Shown: positions 49,184 through 57,079 of the stretch, piece by piece
Layout of the letters: the number at the start of each line of letters is the position of its first letter
How positions within the stretch are numbered: the first letter of the stretch is position 1
Virus record (IMG/VR): IMGVR_UViG_3300034101_005937
Coordinates: 1-64,000 of that record
Direction: 5' to 3' (one strand)
Length of the DNA: 64,000 nt
Source of the DNA: a virus
Notes under the pieces: generated by a model
Told to the model about the DNA's origin: nothing
Databases searched by the model: none
The model's input: only the letters and a program-made list of their open reading frames with translations
Made by a program: the position numbers and the translations under genes

Positions 49184-49592
49184 AGATTTGTTTTTTATTC
49201 CAGAGAAGTCAACTGCTGGGTCTTTGGGACTTGATCTAAAAGCAAAACTTGAAGAAGATGAAATAACAATATATCCACTTGATACTATCAAAGTAAAAGC
49301 TGGATTTTCATTAGCCATACCAAATGGCTATCATGCTAAAATTGTTTCAAGAAGTGGATTGTCAAGCAAAGGCATTGTTGTAAGCAACTCGCCGGGAATA
49401 ATTGATAGTGACTACAGAGGTGAGATTTGTGTTTTGTTAACAAATACTGGCAAGAATCCTTACAAGTTGGCAAATAAAACAAGAGTAGCACAAATGTTTT
49501 TTGATAAGAATCTTGATACAGAATTTGTTTTTGTTACTTCATTAGATCAGACTGAACGTGGTGCTGGCGGTTTCGGTTCAACTGGAGCATGA
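49149..49592 (+). CDS. dut: dUTPase
   Basis: Trimeric dUTP pyrophosphatase, giving dUMP for ThyX and keeping uracil out of DNA. All five family motifs are seen: G-L-D-L-K-A near residue 27, S-R-S-G-L-S near 69, N-S-P-G-I-I-D-S-D-Y-R-G near 80, R-V-A-Q-M near 113, and the C-terminal R-G-A-G-G-F-G-S-T-G. Length of 147 aa is standard. AGGT-type site upstream lies inside the preceding gene. Confidence 0.95.
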   Translation: MTSPLPIQILCEDLFFIPEKSTAGSLGLDLKAKLEEDEITIYPLDTIKVKAGFSLAIPNGYHAKIVSRSGLSSKGIVVSNSPGIIDSDYRGEICVLLTNTGKNPYKLANKTRVAQMFFDKNLDTEFVFVTSLDQTERGAGGFGSTGA

Positions 49593-49804
49593 AATTGAAA
49601 GCTTATATTGTTGTTAATGTTGGGAATGAAATAGATGGCAGACTTACTGTCGTTAAAATAGAAAAATCATTTAGTTCAACCGAATCGGCACAGAAGTACA
49701 TGAACTCTGTGCCAAGAGTTTACAGTGAACCATTAAAAACAAAAGATCAAACAATTAACTGCGTTTTTGAACGAAATGTACATGAAGTTGAAATAGAGGA
49801 TTAA
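49589..49804 (+). CDS. Hypothetical small protein (71 aa)
   Basis: Beta-strand start (K-A-Y-I-V-V-N-V-G) then a helix and two strands; compact alpha/beta fold. ATGA overlap with dut and a 1-base gap to the glycosyltransferase show co-translation. No family recognised. Confidence 0.55.
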   Translation: MKLKAYIVVNVGNEIDGRLTVVKIEKSFSSTESAQKYMNSVPRVYSEPLKTKDQTINCVFERNVHEVEIED

Positions 49805-49805
49805 T

Positions 49806-50525
49806 ATGCAACCTGATATTCAGAATAGAAACGAACTTAAGATTGATCTTGCTAAAGCAAATATACAAGATTCTGTGTCTATTGTAATCGTACACAAGGA
49901 CAAACCAGAATATCTTAATATTTGCTTGCAATCAATTGCTGTAAATTCAATCAACAATAATTATGAAATTATTGTTGTTGATAATGCTAGCGGACCAGAA
50001 ACTCAGACATTCCTTGATGATCTTGAAAAGGATGTCAAAGTTGTTCGTAATGACAAGAATCTTTATTTTAGCGCAGCAGCTAATCTTGGATTCAGACATG
50101 CTAATAAGAACAGCAAATATGTTATTTTCATGCATTACGATGTCGTCATTCTTAATCCAGCTTGGATTGATTTGATGATTAATGTCGCTGAAGCAAATAA
50201 GAGCGGATTTGTAGGACTTGAATCTGGTCAGTATATGATCGGCAATCAAAAAGTTGAATTTGTTCAAGAATGGTGTTTGCTCACAACAAGACAATGCATG
50301 GAGAAGATTAATCTTTTCCCAGAACAACTTCCTCTTGTTGGTAATGCCTTCATTGCAACACTCAGAGCACAACAGGAAGGCTTTAAACCACAAGTAATGA
50401 AGAATAACTTAGTTCATCATTACAAGGCATTCTCTGTTGATGTTAACACATATGAAAAGCTTTCTGAAGAAGCATTGGCACTTCTGCCAAAGATTGTGAG
50501 TCAGGCACAAGCTAGATCAGTTTAA
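49806..50525 (+). CDS. Family 2 glycosyltransferase
   Basis: GT-A fold: V-S-I-V-I-V-H-K-D strand near residue 25, I-I-V-V-D-N-A-S-G near 57, and N-L-G-F-R-H-A-N...F-M-H-Y-D-V near 97-113, where H-Y-D-V takes the place of the D-x-D metal site. At 239 aa it is a minimal catalytic domain. GAGG precedes the ATG. Likely acts on phage or host surface glycans, with the second GT2 at 57069. Confidence 0.75.
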   Translation: MQPDIQNRNELKIDLAKANIQDSVSIVIVHKDKPEYLNICLQSIAVNSINNNYEIIVVDNASGPETQTFLDDLEKDVKVVRNDKNLYFSAAANLGFRHANKNSKYVIFMHYDVVILNPAWIDLMINVAEANKSGFVGLESGQYMIGNQKVEFVQEWCLLTTRQCMEKINLFPEQLPLVGNAFIATLRAQQEGFKPQVMKNNLVHHYKAFSVDVNTYEKLSEEALALLPKIVSQAQARSV

Positions 50526-50537
50526 AGGAGAATAATT

Positions 50538-50993
50538 ATGAAAGTAAGTAGTTTTTTTAAGAATCTTGATACTGTTTCAGAAGATAATAAAGTAGCTTTT
50601 AAGACTCCTGATGGTAAATTTATACCATTTCATTTTCATGTCACAGAAGCTGCTACTATCAATAAAAAATTTAGAGATTGTGGCGGCGTAGAACGTAATG
50701 AAAATTATGCTTCTATTCAATTATGGGTGGCTAATGATTTTGATCATCGCATTAATGCTGGCAAGATCAGGAAGATCATTCTTAGTACATTAATAGAAAA
50801 TGAAATGGACATGGATTTAGTAGTTGAATACGAAACAGATACATTATCAACTTATAATATTGATTCTGTTGAAATCATCAAAAACACGCTTGTGTACAGT
50901 TTAATTAAAAAGAAGACCGAATGTCTTGCTCCAGACAAATGTGGCATTACAGCCCCAAAAAAGCCATGCTGTGGCGGAAATAAATGTGGTTAG
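50538..50993 (+). CDS. DUF6428-like protein with Cys-rich tail
   Basis: A K-F-I-P-F-H-F-H-V-T-E segment near residue 33, F-R-D-C-G-G near 46 and I-Q-L-W-V-A-N-D-F-D-H-R near 60 match my memory of the DUF6428 family, a small bacterial domain of unknown function. The tail has six Cys (C-C-G-G-N-K-C and others) that could bind metal. AAGGAG precedes the ATG. Function unknown. Confidence 0.5.
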   Translation: MKVSSFFKNLDTVSEDNKVAFKTPDGKFIPFHFHVTEAATINKKFRDCGGVERNENYASIQLWVANDFDHRINAGKIRKIILSTLIENEMDMDLVVEYETDTLSTYNIDSVEIIKNTLVYSLIKKKTECLAPDKCGITAPKKPCCGGNKCG

Positions 50994-51427
50994 TCTAAAG
51001 TTTTGATAAAATCTGTCAATTCTGGAATGTTATAGGTTTCTATATGATGAGTTGAGTAGTTTGAAGCATAAACCATGCAAAAAACTTCTTCACAATTCAT
51101 TTTAGGTTTTTTATTATAAAACTTTTTGCAAAGTTTATTCCACTCTTGTTTTTGTTTTTCTGTAACAAGTTTTTCAAAAACAAGATGTGCGATTTCATGA
51201 AGTGTTGTAAATTCTCTACCATAATTCCAAGGTGCTGCTACCACTATGTCATATTTATTAATATTTCCTATGTGATTGGTATCATTATCTAGAGTGTTTT
51301 TGCAAGTAAGCTTTATTTTAAAGTTTGCTAATAACATGCGATGTTTTTTAGGCAACTTATCAATTGTTGCTTTTAAATTTTTTTGTTCTTCAGATTTTTG
51401 TTCTACGAACTGAATAAAACTTCTCAT
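50990..51427 (-). CDS. HExxH zinc metalloprotease, possibly tagged
   Basis: T-L-H-E-I-A-H-L near residue 78 is a full zincin motif; a downstream C-E-E-V-F-C-M-V-Y-A-S helix near residue 113 could give the third ligand Glu, as in gluzincins. The N-terminus M-R-S-F-I-Q-F-V-E-Q fits the tag family but lacks an [LI]-x-E site. Only 145 aa, so a minimal protease. If packaged, it would be delivered to the host at infection (inference). Convergent 4-base overlap with the DUF6428-like gene. Confidence 0.65.
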   Translation of the reverse strand: MRSFIQFVEQKSEEQKNLKATIDKLPKKHRMLLANFKIKLTCKNTLDNDTNHIGNINKYDIVVAAPWNYGREFTTLHEIAHLVFEKLVTEKQKQEWNKLCKKFYNKKPKMNCEEVFCMVYASNYSTHHIETYNIPELTDFIKTLD

Positions 51428-51442
51428 GCCCTATATATGGGT

Positions 51443-52129
51443 ATGAAAAGAAGAAAAAAACCAACTCCTGAAGAAATTCAGAAACCAGTTCATGCTAGCG
51501 CCAAGAAAAAGGAGCTTTTTCATATTGAGTTCCTTAATTCTGTACAAAAAAAATGTTGGGAAACAATTCAAGACAATGATATTGTTTTCCTTTTGGGCAG
51601 TGCAGGTAGCGGTAAAACATTCATTTCTACCGCATATTCTGTTTATAGTTTCCTAAGAAAGGAAACACAAAAAATAACAATTACCAGACCTATTGTTGAA
51701 GCTGGTGAACGTCTTGGATTTTTGCCGGGATCGTTTGAAGATAAAGTCCATCCTTACATGCTTCCTATTTATGACACATTGGATGAATTGGTTGGCACAG
51801 AAGGACCACAGCGCATGGCTCTTAATAAATCTCTTGAAGTTGCGCCACTAGCTTATCTTCGTGGTCGTACTTTCAAGAATTCTGTTTGCATCCTTGATGA
51901 AGCACAAAACTGTACTTATACCCAATTAAAATTGTTTCTTACACGATTGGGACAGAACAGTAAATTGATCATCACAGGCGATCCTAAGCAATCAGACTTG
52001 CCCGGTAAAATTGCAGTTATGGAAATTGTGGAAAGACTCAGAGACGTTAAAGGAATTGGCGTAGTTGACTTGCCAGATTCATCAATTGTAAGGCATCCAT
52101 TGATATCTGCAATTGTCGAAAGAATTTAA
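51443..52129 (+). CDS. phoH: PhoH-like ATPase
   Basis: Walker A G-S-A-G-S-G-K-T near residue 53, the P-I-V-E-A-G-E-R-L-G-F-L-P-G segment near 85, Walker B I-L-D-E-A-Q-N near 150 and I-I-T-G-D-P-K-Q-S-D near 175 are all typical of PhoH. At 228 aa it is the short phage form. PhoH is common in phages; its role (RNA metabolism or phosphate stress) is not settled. The start could also be 51437; no ribosome site is seen for either. Confidence 0.9.
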   Translation: MKRRKKPTPEEIQKPVHASAKKKELFHIEFLNSVQKKCWETIQDNDIVFLLGSAGSGKTFISTAYSVYSFLRKETQKITITRPIVEAGERLGFLPGSFEDKVHPYMLPIYDTLDELVGTEGPQRMALNKSLEVAPLAYLRGRTFKNSVCILDEAQNCTYTQLKLFLTRLGQNSKLIITGDPKQSDLPGKIAVMEIVERLRDVKGIGVVDLPDSSIVRHPLISAIVERI

Positions 52130-52130
52130 T

Positions 52131-53411
52131 ATGGCTTTAGTAGATTTTGAAAAAGATCTGGTTGTTGCCTACGATCTAGGCACACAACCAACATATTGCT
52201 ATAGAATAGAATCTTATCCATACAGGAATGAAGCTGCTGATGCTCAAATAGTAGCTGGTACTGGTGGTCCAAACGAACAAACCATTATTCATACAATATG
52301 TGCTAAAAGCTTAAATGAAGTTTGCAAACAGTTAAAAAATATTGATTTAATGATGGATGTCGATACTGTTTCTATCTGGTCAAACACATTATCTGGACCA
52401 TATGGTGGAAGCAATCCAAGTAGAGAAAATTATGGTCGATATACTGAAATAACAGATTTTTGTCAGAATGCTGAATGTGTTGATTTTTGTGTTGCAATTA
52501 AAGGACATGTTAATTTTACTGCTATTTCATTTGGAGTTACTGATAACAACCAAATAACTGGAGACGGTGGAGGAGAATTAGTCGGTTCTGCTGTTTATTT
52601 TTCTAAGAAAAATCAATATATTTCGTCTGGTCTTGGGATGATTTCTTCAGGCACAGCACCTGCTTCTCAAATTGGTGGTATTGATGGAACAGCTTTTATA
52701 GGTAGTGGTGGCGCTTCTATGTCAGGGTCTGGAGGTGCCAGAGGTTCTGATCTAGGAACATATGTTCAAGATTTTGGCATGGATATTAGTTCTGTAGAAC
52801 TTAGCACGTTAGGAATTCCTTCTCAGATTCCTAATAATTTAGTTGGCTTTGGTGGTATTTCAAGATCAGATATTTGTGACTGCAAGAACGTACCTTATCA
52901 AATACAGCTTAGACATAATTTGACAAGATCTAGTGAATTGACAAGATTCACAAATAGAAACAATATAGTCATTCCAACAATTGTATCAATGACATATAAT
53001 GAAATAATTGGTTGCTATGCTGGAAACTTAAGATTTGATGGTATATCATCTTTTGTAAACAAAGATGAGAGTTGGTACATTTCTTTTAATCTGTACTGTA
53101 CAGGTGAATTGAATCAATTTGCAAATAGATATAATTGGATATTTTCTTCTGTCATTCGTAGATCTACTGTTGATTTTAATGATTCTGAAACAAGTATTAT
53201 AATATTTTTATCAAGTGATTACATATGTCCAAGTTTTAGTGCTAATAATTTTAATTTTAGAACAAATTTGAATGTTCAAACTCTTAATTTACAAGTTAAT
53301 AATACAATTTTTGTTAACTCTTCTAATATTAACGACAGGCTTAACTTGTTTTTGTCTAGTGCGTGGCTAGCGAATCCTGTGCTTAGTTTTTCTATTGGAA
53401 CTTTATTATGA
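52131..53411 (+). CDS. Probable virion structural protein (Gly/Ser-rich)
   Basis: 426 residues, beta-rich, almost no Lys in the middle, with a Gly/Ser-rich linker (residues 165-210: G-S-G-G-A-S-M-S-G-S-G-G) separating an N-terminal domain from a C-terminal strand-rich half with many Asn, Phe and Ile. This composition is typical of fibre, collar or decoration proteins. ATG 52131 is one base after the phoH stop. No family recognised. Confidence 0.5.
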   Translation: MALVDFEKDLVVAYDLGTQPTYCYRIESYPYRNEAADAQIVAGTGGPNEQTIIHTICAKSLNEVCKQLKNIDLMMDVDTVSIWSNTLSGPYGGSNPSRENYGRYTEITDFCQNAECVDFCVAIKGHVNFTAISFGVTDNNQITGDGGGELVGSAVYFSKKNQYISSGLGMISSGTAPASQIGGIDGTAFIGSGGASMSGSGGARGSDLGTYVQDFGMDISSVELSTLGIPSQIPNNLVGFGGISRSDICDCKNVPYQIQLRHNLTRSSELTRFTNRNNIVIPTIVSMTYNEIIGCYAGNLRFDGISSFVNKDESWYISFNLYCTGELNQFANRYNWIFSSVIRRSTVDFNDSETSIIIFLSSDYICPSFSANNFNFRTNLNVQTLNLQVNNTIFVNSSNINDRLNLFLSSAWLANPVLSFSIGTLL

Positions 53412-53740
53412 TTTTTGAAGTCCTTTTGGGCATTAACATATTCTTTCTACTTATTTCAATTGGTCTTTCTTACTTTTATTATCGACAAAATTATCTTGTT
53501 TTAAAAGATAATGCTGATGCATTCAAATTGCTTGTAGAATTTTTACATAAAAATTTGGAAAAAAATTTCTCAGATCATGAGCAATTAGTAAAAGTCGTAA
53601 CAGACAATGATGAGAAAGTTGTTGTAGCTTTGACAGAAAATGATCAAAAAATAGTAAATCTTATTGTTGAAGAACAGAAAAACATTATGAACCTTGCATA
53701 TTTTTTAGGCTACAGACCTAAAAATTTAGAAGATCTTTAA
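53408..53740 (+). CDS. Membrane-anchored coiled-coil protein (110 aa)
   Basis: A hydrophobic helix at residues 3-22 followed by a Tyr/Arg stop-transfer, then a long amphipathic, partly heptad-patterned helix with repeated V-V-x-x-x-D-N-D-E-K units. The topology suggests a single-pass membrane protein facing the cytoplasm or periplasm. Spanin-like or Rz-like roles cannot be excluded. ATGA overlap with the previous gene. Confidence 0.55.
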   Translation: MIFEVLLGINIFFLLISIGLSYFYYRQNYLVLKDNADAFKLLVEFLHKNLEKNFSDHEQLVKVVTDNDEKVVVALTENDQKIVNLIVEEQKNIMNLAYFLGYRPKNLEDL

Positions 53741-53781
53741 AATCCTTACTATTTTATTAATGATGGCACTGGAGTTCTTTT

Positions 53782-54747
53782 ATGAGAGTCAGTTACAAAA
53801 AATTTGATTCCGCAAGAAACTTCGGTGTTGAACTGGAAGTTGGAAATGAAATTTCAAGATCAGCCATATCAAGCGTTATAAAAAATACCACTAAAATGAA
53901 AGTTTCTATAGCAAATTACAGCCAATCTGTTAATAATAGTCATTGGGTTGTTAAAACTGATGCATCTTGTGGTAAAAAAGTCAGATCGAATGGCATGAAT
54001 GAAGGTGGATACGAGATAGCATCTTTTGTAGCATCTGGAATTGAAGATGCAGAAAAAATAGCTAGAGTTGCTGCATCTTTAAAAAGACGTAAAGTAAGAG
54101 CAAATGATAATTGTGGTTATCATATTCATGTTAATGTTTCTGATTTTCTTGAAGAACAAGTAGGCAATCTGGTTGGTTATTGGGTCATGATTGAAGATGT
54201 TTTGTTTAGTGCAGTACCGTTTCGCAGAACTGTTAATAAATATTGTAAAAAAGTAAAATTAAAGAAAATGTCATTTGATGGAATAATAGAATCTTTGAAT
54301 ACAGGGAAAAAATTGTGGGAGCATTTTAGACCAAAAGTTTTAAACTTAAGAAGTCCTACAGAAAAAAGATATTCACTTAATTTGTTGAATTACTTTGTTG
54401 CTTCTCGAACAAAGTTTAAAAGAAAAACAATAGAATTTAGGTTTCCTGAAGGAACACTTAGCAGAGAAACTGTTAAAAATTTCATTTTATTATTGGTTAA
54501 TTTTGTTGAAAATGTTAAAAATATGTCAACGCCTATAGTCAAGGACAAAAGGACAATAGAAGAAGCTTTAGTTTTCCTTGGACTTTCTGATGCTAAATCA
54601 TTCTGCTTATTAGACTTAAATCTCATGAAGGTTAAAGTTTGGTTACTAAAGAGAATAGTTCGTTACAGCAAAAGTGTTGCTCATAAAGATCAAGCTAAAG
54701 CTATTCTGGCAAGGATCAATAGGGGGATTGGTAATGCAAAAGGCTAA
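53782..54747 (+). CDS. Amidoligase-type COOH-NH2 ligase
   Basis: N-F-G-V-E-L-E-V-G near residue 13, W-V-V-K-T-D-A-S near 55, G-Y-E-I-A-S near 76, C-G-Y-H-I-H-V near 110 and R-x-x-N-K-Y near 155 match the Amidoligase_2 family, a glutamine-synthetase-like fold that forms amide or peptide bonds. A late E-F-R-F-P-E-G strand completes the metal site. Known: such ligases occur in phages and can sit with gamma-glutamylcyclotransferase-type genes; one is at 60913. Substrate unknown. Confidence 0.7.
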   Translation: MRVSYKKFDSARNFGVELEVGNEISRSAISSVIKNTTKMKVSIANYSQSVNNSHWVVKTDASCGKKVRSNGMNEGGYEIASFVASGIEDAEKIARVAASLKRRKVRANDNCGYHIHVNVSDFLEEQVGNLVGYWVMIEDVLFSAVPFRRTVNKYCKKVKLKKMSFDGIIESLNTGKKLWEHFRPKVLNLRSPTEKRYSLNLLNYFVASRTKFKRKTIEFRFPEGTLSRETVKNFILLLVNFVENVKNMSTPIVKDKRTIEEALVFLGLSDAKSFCLLDLNLMKVKVWLLKRIVRYSKSVAHKDQAKAILARINRGIGNAKG

Positions 54748-54934
54748 AAGCAGAAGAGAAATGGCTCAAGCATTTTCTAAAAGGTATGAAAATATACCAT
54801 TGTCATTTATAATGAGAACTTTAGATAATATTGATTCATATGGAAAATGCTTTGATATATTTGAAGATTACGATAAGACATCTTCTAAAGTTTTTAATCA
54901 TGAAACTAAAAGTTGGTTAAGCAGAATTATTTGA
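54734..54934 (+). CDS. Hypothetical small protein (66 aa)
   Basis: ATG 54734 follows AGGGGG; the frame overlaps the amidoligase end by 14 bases. Helical with a basic start and an acidic D-I-F-E-D-Y-D turn. The longer upstream frame is a shadow. No family recognised. Confidence 0.5.
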   Translation: MQKAKSRREMAQAFSKRYENIPLSFIMRTLDNIDSYGKCFDIFEDYDKTSSKVFNHETKSWLSRII

Positions 54935-55011
54935 AATGCATAATCATGCATAAATATATTGCAAAATGGAATATTAATAATTTCGGAAAAATCCTATTAA
55001 GAGGTGATAAA

Positions 55012-55314
55012 ATGACAGTAGAAACCGATACAACAGTAAATTCTCCAACAACTGTAGAAGACCGTTCTTACCATCGTATTTTTAGTCTTGTTGGATTTAT
55101 TTATGGATTGCTTAGAAGCGTTGGTATTTTCTTATTTGGCATATTTTTGGGATTAGGCATTGTTCTTAGAGATCCTCCTAAAGATAAGCAAAGTTTAGAA
55201 ATGATTTCTAAATTGCAACAGGAAAACGAATCATTAAAACTATCTTTGAAACAAGATGATTCTAAAAAACCAATATTTGGCGAAATAAAAAACAGCGTTG
55301 TCATAGGCAAGTAA
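55012..55314 (+). CDS. Membrane protein with coiled-coil tail (100 aa)
   Basis: Start set at ATG 55012 after AGAGGTG. A 25-residue polar N-terminus, a hydrophobic segment at about residues 27-53 (Gly/Leu/Ile/Phe-rich, one long or two short helices), then a Gln/Glu/Leu coiled coil and a short strand. Single-pass or hairpin membrane protein; function unknown. Confidence 0.6.
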   Translation: MTVETDTTVNSPTTVEDRSYHRIFSLVGFIYGLLRSVGIFLFGIFLGLGIVLRDPPKDKQSLEMISKLQQENESLKLSLKQDDSKKPIFGEIKNSVVIGK

Positions 55315-55356
55315 AACTGTTTTTCCACGCTATATTAATTTAAGCGAGGATTAAAA

Positions 55357-55572
55357 ATGGCTGATAAAGATTATTTTAAAATGGTTCAAAACTTTGAACA
55401 AGCTAGTGCTATGATGGAACCATTTGCCAATTTTATTGGTGTTTATTTTAAGAATCTTATTGATAATGGTTTTGCCAGAGAAGAAGCTCTACAATTAGTA
55501 CAAAATTTTCAAATTTTGATTTTCAACAAAGCATTTGATAGTGTTGGGGATTCTCTTACAGAAGAAGAGTGA
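55357..55572 (+). CDS. Hypothetical small acidic protein (71 aa)
   Basis: Helical, Phe- and Asn-rich, acidic end. GAGGAT precedes the ATG. The pattern G-F-A-R-E-E-A-L-Q-L-V-Q-N resembles short phage proteins of unknown role. Overlaps nothing essential; ends 14 bases before the next start. Confidence 0.55.
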   Translation: MADKDYFKMVQNFEQASAMMEPFANFIGVYFKNLIDNGFAREEALQLVQNFQILIFNKAFDSVGDSLTEEE

Positions 55573-55586
55573 TACGGGAGCTAGTC

Positions 55587-55841
55587 ATGAATTTCTTAAG
55601 CATTAACAATTCTAAGCACCAGAGAGGACAATCATTTTGCGATGAATGCCTTAATGGTTATCCAAGAAGATGTCGTTGTGGCGGTTATATTCATGCTGAA
55701 CACATAGGACAGAATCTTCCGTCTAAATATCTGTGTGATAAATGTGGAGATAAGTTCGTGAAGAACACACCTCCTCCTCAACATTATAAACCATTAGTGA
55801 AAAACAAGAAACCTAAATCAGGCGCAAAATATGGCAAGTAA
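55587..55841 (+). CDS. Small zinc-finger-like protein (84 aa)
   Basis: C-D-E-C near residue 18, C-R-C near 29, H-A-E-H near 36 and C-D-K-C near 49 give a compact set of Cys and His ligands. Pro/Lys-rich basic tail. ATG 55587 follows GGGAG. Could bind nucleic acid. Overlaps the adenosyltransferase by 11 bases. Confidence 0.6.
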   Translation: MNFLSINNSKHQRGQSFCDECLNGYPRRCRCGGYIHAEHIGQNLPSKYLCDKCGDKFVKNTPPPQHYKPLVKNKKPKSGAKYGK

Positions 55842-56418
55842 ATCTTCGCTTTATACAGGTTATGGCGATAAAGGGGTTACTTATACAAAAAATAACCCCA
55901 AAACGCCAAAACAAGATAAACTGATCTGTCTGATTGGTGAAATAGATGATTTGAATAGCCATCTCGGATACTTAGTTTATTTGCTGGAAAAGAAAAGTTA
56001 TCAAGAAAGTTTCGTGAATTTTCAAATGAGAATTCAGTCTATTTTATTTCATATTGGTGCTTTTTTGGGTTACAGCACACCAATAAAAAAGGAAAATTTA
56101 GAAAAAGCAATTGCAACAATTGAATATCAAGTTGATGTTCAAGAACAAGAAAATGAAAAAATAAATAATTTTATTTTGCCTTATGGAACACAAGCTGCTT
56201 CTTTTGCTCACATTTGTCGCTCTAAAACAAGAGGTTTAGAGAGATTGTTTTGTGATTATCTGACAACACAAAAAACTGATCAAGAAATCAATACTTTGAT
56301 TCAAGTTTTTATTAATCGTCTCAGTGATTATTTTTTCAGTTTGGCTCGTACCATCAATCGCATCAATGGTAAAAAAGAATTTATCTGGAGAGCGGATTCA
56401 ATTGAATACGATTTTTAA
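55831..56418 (+). CDS. ATP:cob(I)alamin adenosyltransferase (PduO type)
   Basis: Attaches adenosyl from ATP to cob(I)alamin to make coenzyme B12. Family landmarks: Y-T-G-Y-G-D-K-G near residue 8 (ATP-binding loop), E-I-D-D-L-N-S-H-L-G near 38, I-Q-S-I-L-F-H-I-G-A near 69, F-I-L-P-Y-G near 113, R-S-K-T-R-G-L-E-R near 128 and N-R-L-S-D-Y-F-F near 163. At 195 aa it is standard. An unusual phage-carried metabolic gene; a B12-dependent ribonucleotide reductase would explain it but none is in this window. Confidence 0.85.
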   Translation: MASKSSLYTGYGDKGVTYTKNNPKTPKQDKLICLIGEIDDLNSHLGYLVYLLEKKSYQESFVNFQMRIQSILFHIGAFLGYSTPIKKENLEKAIATIEYQVDVQEQENEKINNFILPYGTQAASFAHICRSKTRGLERLFCDYLTTQKTDQEINTLIQVFINRLSDYFFSLARTINRINGKKEFIWRADSIEYDF

Positions 56419-56452
56419 AATCAAAAGAAAAAGCTGCTCCATAAATAAATCG

Positions 56453-57079
56453 ATGGACCAAAAATTGACAAAACCAGTTCTTGTCCTCAATAAGAGCTGG
56501 GTTGCTGTTGGGACAACTCCTCTTTACAAGGCGTTCAGCCTTGTATTCAATAACGATAATAACAAAAATAAAGCAGAAATTATTGATATTGATTGCTCCC
56601 CATATACTTGGGATCAATGGAGTGTTTTGAAACCACAGGAAAATGAAGAAACAATCAGTACTGTAAATTATTCTTTTAGAATACCACAGGTAATAAAACT
56701 TAACTCTTATGACAAGATCCCAAGGCAAAGAGTTATCTTTTGCCGTAGCAATCTTTATAAAAGAGATAATTATCAGTGTCAGTATTGTGCTATAAAACCG
56801 GGAACAGAAGAATTAACGATTGATCATGTGCTTCCTAGATGCCAAGGCGGTATGACAACTTGGGAAAATTGCGTCATATGTTGTCCAGAGTGTAACAAAA
56901 TTAAAGGTGGCAGATTGCCACATGAAGTTAAACATAAGAAGTTTCCTAGCGGTATGAAACTTCTTAAAGAACCTGTAATGCCAAAATATCGTGAAATAAA
57001 GATGCAAACCTTTTATCCTAGCTGGAAACAATGGCTTGACACAACTTATTGGAACATTGAGCTAGAAAATGACAACTGA
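56453..57079 (+). CDS. HNH endonuclease
   Basis: Zinc-supported HNH nuclease: R-D-N-Y-Q-C-Q-Y-C near residue 100, T-I-D-H-V-L-P-R near 123, then G-G-x-x-x-W-E-N and C-C-P-E-C-N-x-x-K-G-G near 140-150. The N-terminal part (P-V-L-V-L-N-K-S-W-x-x-V) is that of the common bacterial HNH proteins that start near this motif. ATG 56453; a TAAATA box lies 6 bases upstream with no ribosome site. Could be free-standing homing, packaging-related or defence-type. Confidence 0.85.
   Translation: MDQKLTKPVLVLNKSWVAVGTTPLYKAFSLVFNNDNNKNKAEIIDIDCSPYTWDQWSVLKPQENEETISTVNYSFRIPQVIKLNSYDKIPRQRVIFCRSNLYKRDNYQCQYCAIKPGTEELTIDHVLPRCQGGMTTWENCVICCPECNKIKGGRLPHEVKHKKFPSGMKLLKEPVMPKYREIKMQTFYPSWKQWLDTTYWNIELENDN

Noticed and set aside
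51431-51443. Leaderless promoter for phoH
   Set aside because: CTATAT sits 6 bases before the ATG at 51443, matching the leaderless spacing, but no -35 box occurs 16-18 bases upstream.
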